Positions 7,847 to 12,531 of a stretch of DNA of 12,531 nucleotides are shown here, piece after piece. The position numbers were made by a program, and so were the translations under genes. The stretch spans positions 1 to 12,531 of the forward strand of contig CAMLCW010000131.1 of assembly GCA_946478645.1 (NCBI GenBank), in the 5' to 3' direction. This stretch comes from an uncultured Variovorax sp. Lineage in GTDB: Bacteria; Pseudomonadota; Gammaproteobacteria; Burkholderiales; Burkholderiaceae. The notes under the pieces are model-generated. The model had not been told where the DNA came from. It ran no database searches and was given only the letters and a program-made list of their open reading frames with translations. How positions within the stretch are numbered: position 1 is the first letter of the stretch; every line of letters starts with the position of its first letter.

Positions 7847-7972
7847 CGGACTGCCGGACGCAGAGGACGCGAAGATTTCGCAGAAGGCGCAAAAGAAAAC
7901 CGAAGAGAAGCTTCTTGAATTTTCTTCTGCGTCCTCTGCGAAATCTTCGCGCCCTCTGCGTCCGGAAGTCCG
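7847..7972. repeat. 126-bp imperfect inverted repeat in the gcvH-gcvP gap
   Basis: Arms at 7847-7899 and 7920-7972 are reverse complements over 53 bases with about five mismatches, mostly A/G differences. Each arm opens CGGACT(G/T)CCGGACGCAGAGG and runs through CGCGAAGATTTCGCAGA to a purine-rich AAGAAAA end. Within the left arm the CGC triplets at 7859, 7868, 7879 and 7888 are spaced 9, 11 and 9 bases apart, so the arm itself looks like a degenerate 20-bp tandem duplication. The 20-base loop contains a smaller palindrome, AGAAGCTTCT, at 7906-7915. No coding frame or transposase is present. It resembles the dispersed intergenic 'gcgcagagg' type repeats that I recall from many proteobacterial genomes; copy number elsewhere cannot be seen from here. 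Confidence 0.85.
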
Positions 7973-7986
7973 CTTTCAGCAGCGCA

Positions 7987-8358
7987 TCAAGATTCGGCCG
8001 CGAATTTGTCGTACGAAGCCGCGTCCAGCAGCGCGTCGAGCTGTGCCGGCTCGCTGAGCTTGACCTTGAAGAACCAGCCGGCGGCCAGCGGGTCGCTGTT
8101 GGCGAGCGAGGGATCGGCGCGCAGGGCTTCGTTCACTTCGGTGATCTCGCCCGACACGGGCATGAACACGTCGGCGGCGGCCTTCACCGATTCGACGACA
8201 CCGGCCACTTCGCCCTGCGCGAAGGTCTTGCCCACTTCGGGCAGGTCGACGAACACCACGTCGCCGAGCGCGTCCTGCGCATGCACGGTGATGCCGACGG
8301 TGGCGGCATCGCCTTCGGCCGAGACCCATTCGTGGTCCTTGGTGTACTTGATGGTCAT
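7987..8358 (-). CDS. gcvH: Glycine cleavage system H-protein
   Basis: A 123-residue lipoyl-carrier protein, the usual length for GcvH. The sequence runs MTIKYTKDHEWVSAEGDAAT at the N-terminus, ITVHAQDALGDVVFVDLPEV in the barrel, and GVVESVKAAADVFMPVSGEI with the lipoylated lysine at residue 59; LSEPAQLDALLDAASYDKFA closes the C-terminus. It shuttles the aminomethyl group from GcvP to GcvT and then reduced lipoate to the dihydrolipoyl dehydrogenase, which is not encoded in this window. The start at 8358 has GAGGAG about ten bases upstream, a strong ribosome binding site. The frame stays open upstream as far as 8847, but that part overlaps gcvT and is not family-like. It lies 38 bases behind gcvT in the same transcript. 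Confidence 0.98.
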   Translation of the reverse strand: MTIKYTKDHEWVSAEGDAATVGITVHAQDALGDVVFVDLPEVGKTFAQGEVAGVVESVKAAADVFMPVSGEITEVNEALRADPSLANSDPLAAGWFFKVKLSEPAQLDALLDAASYDKFAAES

Positions 8359-8396
8359 GTGAGAAAACTCCTCGTGGAAAAAATCGGATGCAGGGT

Positions 8397-9575
8397 TCAG
8401 CCGCGGTAGTAGCGCGTGGGCACGAAAGGCATGGCCGAGACCTCCATCGGCACCGGCTTGCCGCGCACGATCGCCTGCACGCGCGTGCCGGGCTCGGCGA
8501 AGGCGGTGGCCACGTAGCCCATCGCGATCGGGCGGTCGGCCGTGGGGCCGAGCAGGCCGCTCGTCACCAGGCCGATGTCCTGGCCCTCGAACGACTGCAG
8601 CACCGTGCCCTCGCGCACCGGGATGCGCTCGAGCGCCGCGAGCCCGACGCGCTTGCGCGTGAGCGTGTCGTGGTCGGTGTGGCCGGCTGCGCCCGTGGTG
8701 GCCGCTGCCAGCTGCGCCAGCACCCGGGCCGCACCGGGAAAACCGCCTTCGCGCGCGCCGCCCGCGCGGCGCACTTTCTGGATCGCCCAGTTGAGCGATG
8801 CCTCCACCGGCGTGGTGGTGGTGTCGATGTCGTTGCCATAGAGGCACAGGCCGGCCTCGAGCCGCAGCGAATTGCGCGCGCCCAGGCCGATCGGTTTGAC
8901 CTCGGGCTCGGCGAGCAGCAGGCGCGCCAGCGCATCGGCGTCGCGGGCGGCCACCGAGATCTCGAAGCCGTCTTCGCCCGTGTAGCCGCTGCGCGTGGCG
9001 AAGGCCGCGATGCCGCCGATCTGCACTGCGCCGCCGGTCATGAACACGAAGCGCTCGATGCCGGGTGAAAGCCGAGCCAGCACCGCTGCGGCCTGCGGCC
9101 CCTGCAGCGCGAGCAGCGCGTGGTCGGGCAGGGGCTGCACCTCGCAGCGCTGGCCGATCCTCTGCTGGATGTGCGCGATGTCGGCCACCTTGCAGGCGCC
9201 GTTGACGATCACGAAGATCGAACCGTGCCCTTCGTTGAAGAACATCAGGTCGTCGAGAATGCCGCCCTCGTCGTTCAGCAGCAGGCCGTAGCGCTGCTTG
9301 CCGGGGGCCAGGTCGATCACGTCGACCGGCATCAGCGTCTCGAAGGCGGCCGCGGCGTCGGGGCCGACCAGGCGCAACTGGCCCATGTGCGAGATGTCGA
9401 ACAGCCCGGCCTGCTCGCGCGTGTGGCGGTGCTCGGCCATCAGGCCGGCGGGATACTGCACCGGCATCGAATAGCCGGCGAACGGCACCATGCGGGCGCC
9501 CAGCTCGACGTGCAGGTCGTGCAGCGGGGTCTTGAGCAAAGCTTGTTGTTGCGGTTGGTCAGCGGAAGCGGCCAC
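8397..9575 (-). CDS. gcvT: Aminomethyltransferase, T-protein of the glycine cleavage system
   Basis: A 392-residue T-protein transferring the one-carbon unit from GcvH to tetrahydrofolate and releasing ammonia. Motifs in order from a GTG start: LLKTPLHDLHVELGARMVPF with AGYSMPVQY, FDISHMGQ, the folate-site NDEGGILDDL at 101-110, TRSGYTGEDGFEI at 194-206, GLGARNSLRLEAGLCLYGND at 230-249, and the C-terminal domain ending MPFVPTRYYRG. I chose GTG 9575 because GGAG lies six bases upstream and the homology begins soon after; an ATG at 9710 in the same frame would translate the riboswitch. It is somewhat longer than the roughly 364 residues of E. coli GcvT. Part of the difference is an Ala/Thr/His-rich stretch at about 290-305 (LAAATTGAAGHTDHDT) that looks like a linker insertion between the core and the C-terminal domain. 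Confidence 0.97.
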   Translation of the reverse strand: MAASADQPQQQALLKTPLHDLHVELGARMVPFAGYSMPVQYPAGLMAEHRHTREQAGLFDISHMGQLRLVGPDAAAAFETLMPVDVIDLAPGKQRYGLLLNDEGGILDDLMFFNEGHGSIFVIVNGACKVADIAHIQQRIGQRCEVQPLPDHALLALQGPQAAAVLARLSPGIERFVFMTGGAVQIGGIAAFATRSGYTGEDGFEISVAARDADALARLLLAEPEVKPIGLGARNSLRLEAGLCLYGNDIDTTTTPVEASLNWAIQKVRRAGGAREGGFPGAARVLAQLAAATTGAAGHTDHDTLTRKRVGLAALERIPVREGTVLQSFEGQDIGLVTSGLLGPTADRPIAMGYVATAFAEPGTRVQAIVRGKPVPMEVSAMPFVPTRYYRG

Positions 9576-9581
9576 GGGGCA

Positions 9582-9629
9582 CTCCAAAGGGGCAGTCGAA
9601 TTCCATGGCGCAAGCCATGGGCCACCCCT
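9582..9629 (-). promoter_or_regulatory. Riboswitch expression platform with gcvT ribosome binding site
   Basis: Reading the minus strand, AGGGGUGG (9629-9622) can pair with CUGCCCCU (9595-9588) through eight pairs including two G-U wobbles. That stem would enclose the small hairpin CCATGG/CCATGG at 9620-9603 and end two bases before the GGAG ribosome binding site (9585-9582) of the GTG start. The AGGGG segment is also the 3' strand of the P1 helix of aptamer 2, so the two pairings exclude each other. This predicts that glycine, by stabilising P1, frees the ribosome binding site. Base complementarity is seen; the switching direction is inference from how glycine riboswitches control gcv genes. 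Confidence 0.5.
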
Positions 9630-9831
9630 GCTGTCCGCTTTACCTGAGAGATTCGCCCCACGATCGGGGTTTGCTCCTTCGGTGGGCCGCTGCTGCAACG
9701 CGCGCTGCAACGGCCTCTCTCCAGCAAGGAAACGACGGTGTATGCCGTCGCTGTGTCAGTCCTTTTGCCTGAGCGTTCGGGGGGGCCCTGCGCCTTCGGC
9801 GGCTCCGCGTGGCGAAGCTCTCTCCTGACCC
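9625..9831 (-). promoter_or_regulatory. Tandem (two-aptamer) glycine riboswitch controlling gcvTHP
   Basis: The gcvT leader holds two copies of the glycine aptamer. Aptamer 1 (about 9831-9753) starts GGTCAGGAGAGAG and closes with CGCTCAGGCAAAAGGACTGAC; its P1 is GTCAG (9829-9825) with CTGAC (9759-9755). Aptamer 2 (about 9730-9625) starts GCTGGAGAGAGG and closes with CTCTCAGGTAAAGCGGACAG; its P1 can extend to nine pairs, 9730-9722 with 9633-9625. The GGAGAG...CUCAGGnAAAnGGAC signature is diagnostic for this RNA. The linker (9752-9731) carries an extra hairpin, CGACGG-CAUACA-CCGUCG. Upstream of gcv genes these RNAs normally raise expression when glycine is plentiful, and the adjacent gcvT-H-P operon confirms the assignment. 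Confidence 0.95.
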
Positions 9832-9835
9832 GGCG

Positions 9836-9841
9836 AGTGTA
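9836..9841 (-). promoter_or_regulatory. Candidate -10 box of the gcvTHP promoter
   Basis: TACACT on the minus strand (9841-9836) matches the sigma-70 -10 consensus at four of six positions and would place the transcription start at about 9829-9830, at or just before the first pair of aptamer 1 P1. The hexamer 17 bases upstream (GACGCC) is a poor -35, so the promoter may be weak or may need an activator. No other -10-like sequence lies between the preceding gene and the riboswitch. Assignment rests mainly on position. Confidence 0.4.
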
Positions 9842-9851
9842 GTGGATCGCG

Positions 9852-9885
9852 CTGCCCCGGCGTCGGCACGAGGCGGGCGGGGCAG
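9852..9885 (-). terminator. Possible hairpin terminator after the 172-residue gene
   Basis: CTGCCCCG and CGGGGCAG form an eight-pair GC-rich stem (9852-9859 with 9878-9885) around an 18-base loop, three bases past the stop codon of the minus-strand gene at 9888 and just before the gcv promoter region. No U-tract follows. It would insulate the riboswitch operon from upstream transcription; the stem is seen, termination is inferred from its position. Confidence 0.4.
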
Positions 9886-9887
9886 GC

Positions 9888-10406
9888 TCAATGTGCCGCT
9901 TCGACGGCCGGCGGCAACAACCTGTCGATGCGCTCGCGCAGCGACGCGGCCCGTTCCGCGCCCGCGGCCTGCTCGACCTCGGCCAGCATCAGTGCCGCGA
10001 TATCGAGCATTGCTTCCCGGTCCCGCGCCTCGCGCAGCGCTTCGCGCATCTGCAGCGCGAACTGCGGATCGCGCCGCACGAACATGCGCTCGCAGATGTC
10101 GAACAGGAACATCCGCGTGGTGGCGAGCGAGCGCTTGCCGTCGAAGGTGTCGGCGGCGTTGCCGGGTGCGGGCGCCGCGACAGGCGCCGCGAGGGCGGCG
10201 GGTGGCACGGGAAACTGCAGGTAGCCGCGATGCGCGAGCGCCTGCAGCGCCTGCTCGGCATCGCCACGGCTCGCGAACAATGGGACGAAGTCGCTCAGCG
10301 AGCGGCGGCCGTCGGCCATCAGAAGCAGCGCGCGTTCACGCTGCGTCAGGGTGCGCCGGCCACCCCGGAGTTCGTCGCGTGCCTTGTCGGTCTTGGTGGG
10401 AAACAT
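9888..10406 (-). CDS. Uncharacterised cytoplasmic protein with a winged-helix-like N-terminal region
   Basis: A 172-residue protein with no signal peptide or membrane segment. Residues 19-64 (TLTQRERALLLMADGRRSLS and onward to ALQALAHRGYLQF) have the helix-helix-helix-wing spacing found in small winged-helix domains and resemble the N-terminal 'ERALLLMADGRRSL' segments of several uncharacterised Burkholderiales proteins. An Ala/Pro linker (66-85) leads to an alpha-helical C-terminal half (about 90-165) with TTRMFLFDICERMFVRRDPQ and several Arg/Glu-rich helices. I do not know its function; a regulatory or scaffolding role is possible. The start at 10406 lacks a strong ribosome binding site; an AGGG about a dozen bases upstream is part of a 7-bp hairpin, CAGCCCT/AGGGCTG (10414-10435), which could modulate translation. 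It follows the DUF4019 gene by 100 bases and is followed by the riboswitch operon on the same strand. Confidence 0.75.
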   Translation of the reverse strand: MFPTKTDKARDELRGGRRTLTQRERALLLMADGRRSLSDFVPLFASRGDAEQALQALAHRGYLQFPVPPAALAAPVAAPAPGNAADTFDGKRSLATTRMFLFDICERMFVRRDPQFALQMREALREARDREAMLDIAALMLAEVEQAAGAERAASLRERIDRLLPPAVEAAH

Positions 10407-10506
10407 GGCGCAACAGCCCTGGAATGCGAGGGCTGAAGCATCGCCGCGCGCGGTGACACCTTGATGAAGCTTTCGCCTTACATCGCCAAGGCAGCGGCGC
10501 TCGATC

Positions 10507-11424
10507 TCAACCTGCGGTTTCGCGGCGGATCAGCCAGCGGTTGTCCACGCGCTGGAATTCGAGCACCTTCGGGGCCGTGTCGTTCAGCGTGTCGGCGCGG
10601 TAGGTCTGCTTGAAGCGCGCGGTGGCGGCGGTGCCGTGGATGCTGATGACGAGATCGTCGACAACCACTTCGATGCGCGACTTGCCCTCGATGCGCTTGC
10701 GCCGCTCGGCTTCCCAGCCGCCGCGGTCGAGCCTGCCGTTCGGCACCGCGTTCGGCGCATAGGCGGCGAAGTAGCGGTCCATGTCCTTGGCAGCCCAGGC
10801 GGCGGCCCAGGCGCGCACCGCGGCATCGATCTCGGAGATGGCGTTTCCGCCCGAAGCGGGTTTGGCGGGCGTGGCGTCGCCAGCCGGCGCGGCGGCTTGC
10901 GGGGCAGCAGCAGCCGCCGGCAGGGCTTTCGCCGCTGCCACGGGTGCTGCCGCGGCGGCGGCCGTTTCGGGCCGGAAGGCCACGTAACCCGTGAAATGCC
11001 AGCGCTTGCCGTCCTCGAGCGAGAAGCTGAGCTTCTCGGACCCCGTCTTGCCGTCGGCCAGCAGCGTGGTGTATTCGACGTTGGCGTAGGTGCCGGCGGG
11101 CAGGTCCTGCAGGCTGCCGTCGGTGGCGGTGGTGCGGCGCGTCACGTTCTGCCAGTCGCGCTGCTTCACGCTGCCGAGCGTCTGGCGCGCCTTGCGGGTG
11201 GTGTCGATGAAGGCAGCGCGCGGCACGCGCGACTTGAGCACACCCGAGGCGTTGTCCCACAGCGGCCCGAACCGGTCCTCGTCAAGCTGGCGCAGGGTGT
11301 CGCGCGCGCTTTGCAGCAGTTCGTCGGCCGACTGGCCTGGCGAGGCCCTGTCGGCCGCCACGGCGCCAAGCGCTGCGGCGGCGAGCAGGCAGCCGGCGAC
11401 AAGCTTCTTCGAGATGCGATGCAT
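10507..11424 (-). CDS. Exported DUF4019 protein with a C-terminal NTF2-like domain
   Basis: A 305-residue protein with a Sec signal peptide: basic MHRISKK, hydrophobic LVAGCLLAAAALGA, and a likely signal peptidase I site after AVA near residue 23. Residues about 33-150 match the DUF4019 pattern: ADELLQSARDTLRQLDEDRF with GPLWDNAS, VLKSRV, and DLPAGTYANVEYTTLLADGK, and the closing WHFTGYVAFRPE. An Ala/Pro-rich linker (154-190) precedes a second domain at about 197-303, with AVRAWAAAWAAKDMDRYFAA, YAPNA and a final FQRVDNRWLIRRE. That is the SnoaL/NTF2-like layout, similar to the C-terminal domains of some periplasmic peptidoglycan-related proteins. Both domains are likely periplasmic and non-enzymatic; the function is unknown. 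ATG 11424 has a perfect GGAGG nine bases upstream; an ATG at 11502 in frame is disfavoured because the signal peptide would no longer be terminal. Confidence 0.85.
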   Translation of the reverse strand: MHRISKKLVAGCLLAAAALGAVAADRASPGQSADELLQSARDTLRQLDEDRFGPLWDNASGVLKSRVPRAAFIDTTRKARQTLGSVKQRDWQNVTRRTTATDGSLQDLPAGTYANVEYTTLLADGKTGSEKLSFSLEDGKRWHFTGYVAFRPETAAAAAAPVAAAKALPAAAAAPQAAAPAGDATPAKPASGGNAISEIDAAVRAWAAAWAAKDMDRYFAAYAPNAVPNGRLDRGGWEAERRKRIEGKSRIEVVVDDLVISIHGTAATARFKQTYRADTLNDTAPKVLEFQRVDNRWLIRRETAG

Positions 11425-11433
11425 GGTGTGGTT

Positions 11434-11449
11434 CCTCCAGTTTCTTATA
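11434..11449 (-). promoter_or_regulatory. Strong ribosome binding site and -10-like box before the DUF4019 gene
   Basis: GGAGG (11438-11434) fixes the ATG at 11424. Just upstream, TATAAG (11449-11444) is a five-of-six match to the -10 consensus in otherwise very GC-rich DNA, but no -35 is recognisable and the transcript would start almost at the ribosome binding site. A weak hairpin, GGCGCC-cgc-GGCGCC (11470-11456), lies immediately before it and may instead mark the end of the dctM transcript. The ribosome binding site is firm; the promoter is tentative. Confidence 0.4.
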
Positions 11450-11529
11450 AATGGTGGCGCCGCGGGCGCCGGAACCATTGTCGCATCGAGGTTCGCGCAC
11501 ACCCCGCCGGCCGGGCGAGGGCGCAGTGG

Positions 11530-12531
11530 TCAGCGGGCGTAAACGAGGTCGCGCAGCGACAGCGAAATCCAGGGCACGTAGGTGATCACCATCAGGCAGG
11601 CCAGGATCACGAGCACGAATGGAATCAGGTGTTTGATGATCCGGTCGAGCGAAATGCGCGCGACCGTGCAGGCTGCGAACAGGTTCACGCCGAAGGGCGG
11701 CGTGATCATGCCGAGCGCGAGGTTCACCACCATGATGAGGCCGAAGTGCACCGGGTCGACCCCGAAGTGCATCGCCACCGGCGCGAGGATCGGCGCGAGC
11801 ACGATGATCGCGGCGCTGGTCTCGATGAACATGCCGATGAGGAACAGCGCCGCATTCACGCCCAGCAGGAACATCGTCGGCGACTTCAGCACCTCTTCGA
11901 GCCAATGGCCGATGGCATCGGGCACGCCCGCGCGCGTGATCAGGAACGCGAACAGGCCCGCGTTGGCGATGATGAACATGATCACCGCAGACGACAGCAC
12001 CGACTTGCGCAGGATGCCGAACAGTGCGCTCGGCTTGATCTCGCGGTAGATCACCATGCCCACGACCAGGGCGTACAGCACCGCCACCGCCGAGGCCTCG
12101 GTGGGCGTGAAGATGCCGCCGTAGATGCCGCCCAGGATGATGATCGGCATCAGCAGCGCCCAGCCGGCCTGGAGCAGCGCCTTGCCGAATGGCATGCGTC
12201 CATCGCCGTCATTCTTGCCCCAGCCCTTCCACTTGCAGAAGGCCCAGACGAACACCATCAGCGCGCCGCTGATGAGCAGGCCGGGACCGAAGCCCGCGAT
12301 GAAGAGCTCGCCGATCGACACTTCGGCGCTCACGCCGTAGAGGATCAACGGGATCGACGGCGGGATGATCACGCCCAGCTCGGCGCTCGTGGCCTGCAGC
12401 GCGGCCGCATACGAAGTGGGATAGCCGTGCTTGATGAGCGCGGGGATCAGGATGGCGCCGATCGCGAAGGTGGTGGCCACCGACGAGCCCGACACCGCCG
12501 CAAAGATCATGCAGGTGAGCACGCAGGTCAT
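11530..12531 (-). CDS. dctM: TRAP transporter large permease, DctM family (N-terminus outside the window)
   Basis: The C-terminal 333 residues of a DctM-type large membrane subunit; family members have about 425-430 residues, so roughly 90 are missing beyond the right edge, and the methionine at the edge is internal. Signature segments are AAVSGSSVATTFAIGAILIP near the start, TSAELGVIIPPSIPLILYGV, GGIYGGIFTPTEASAVAVLY in the middle and LALGMITPPFGVNLFAACTV near the end. The protein is almost entirely hydrophobic helices. With a small DctQ subunit and a periplasmic DctP binding protein it imports an organic acid using the sodium or proton gradient; those partners are probably encoded upstream, outside the window. 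The substrate cannot be read from this subunit. It ends 106 bases before the DUF4019 gene on the same strand. Confidence 0.95.
   Translation of the reverse strand: MTCVLTCMIFAAVSGSSVATTFAIGAILIPALIKHGYPTSYAAALQATSAELGVIIPPSIPLILYGVSAEVSIGELFIAGFGPGLLISGALMVFVWAFCKWKGWGKNDGDGRMPFGKALLQAGWALLMPIIILGGIYGGIFTPTEASAVAVLYALVVGMVIYREIKPSALFGILRKSVLSSAVIMFIIANAGLFAFLITRAGVPDAIGHWLEEVLKSPTMFLLGVNAALFLIGMFIETSAAIIVLAPILAPVAMHFGVDPVHFGLIMVVNLALGMITPPFGVNLFAACTVARISLDRIIKHLIPFVLVILACLMVITYVPWISLSLRDLVYAR

Noticed and set aside
5066..7918. A 950-codon open frame on the plus strand opposite gcvP
   Set aside because: It is the antisense shadow of a high-GC gene: the product is rich in Arg, His, Gly and Ala with no domain, while the minus strand encodes an unmistakable full-length GcvP.
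7820..7986. A coding gene, CRISPR array or insertion sequence in the gcvH-gcvP gap
   Set aside because: Frames through the repeat are products of its symmetry; there are no regularly spaced identical repeats with unique spacers and no transposase.
8359..8847. Extending gcvH upstream to 8847
   Set aside because: The extension lies inside gcvT in another frame and is Arg/Gly-rich; family homology begins exactly at the ATG at 8358.
9576..9710. Extending gcvT to an ATG at 9710
   Set aside because: The extra 45 codons translate aptamer 2 and the expression platform of the glycine riboswitch and match no GcvT sequence; GTG 9575 has a proper ribosome binding site.
11388..11424. Possible lipobox VAGC in the signal peptide of the DUF4019 protein
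   Set aside because: The cysteine is at residue 12, leaving almost no hydrophobic segment before it; the hydrophobic core continues afterwards to a normal AVA signal peptidase I site.

Overview
The window is high-GC, gene-dense bacterial DNA. A gcvT-gcvH-gcvP cluster behind a tandem glycine riboswitch, a DctM-type TRAP permease, a DUF3014 inner-membrane protein and a DUF4019 exported protein together suggest a betaproteobacterium of the Burkholderiales, probably a Comamonadaceae member of the Variovorax/Acidovorax kind. That assignment is inference from gene content and base composition; no rRNA or other marker gene is present.

Layout. At the left edge the first 27 codons of a minus-strand gene (1-82) diverge from a LuxR-type regulator (129-968). 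The plus strand then carries a ParD/ParE toxin-antitoxin pair (1021-1622), a six-helix Pr6Pr-family membrane protein (1628-2317), a nitronate-monooxygenase-type flavoenzyme (2400-3446), a DUF3014 membrane-anchored protein (3583-4527) and an unrecognised 82-residue protein (4628-4876). A perfect 28-bp palindrome (4871-4898) separates this block from a convergent minus-strand block.

Read in its own direction from the right edge, the minus block holds the C-terminal part of a TRAP large permease (12531-11530), an exported two-domain DUF4019/NTF2-like protein (11424-10507), an unrecognised 172-residue protein (10406-9888), then a promoter and tandem glycine riboswitch (about 9841-9582) followed by gcvT (9575-8397), gcvH (8358-7987) and gcvP (7819-4904). 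GcvP decarboxylates glycine, GcvH carries the aminomethyl group on its lipoyl lysine, and GcvT passes the one-carbon unit to tetrahydrofolate. The riboswitch most likely turns the operon on when glycine is abundant.

The most interesting structures are non-coding. First, the riboswitch has a linker with its own hairpin and a visible pair of mutually exclusive stems next to the gcvT ribosome binding site. Second, a 126-bp imperfect inverted repeat sits in the gcvH-gcvP gap, immediately before a gcvP start that has no recognisable Shine-Dalgarno sequence. I did not find a clearly novel multi-gene system; most of the window is ordinary chromosomal content. No tRNA, rRNA, CRISPR array, transposase or integrase was seen, and no gene-free stretch exceeds 300 bases.
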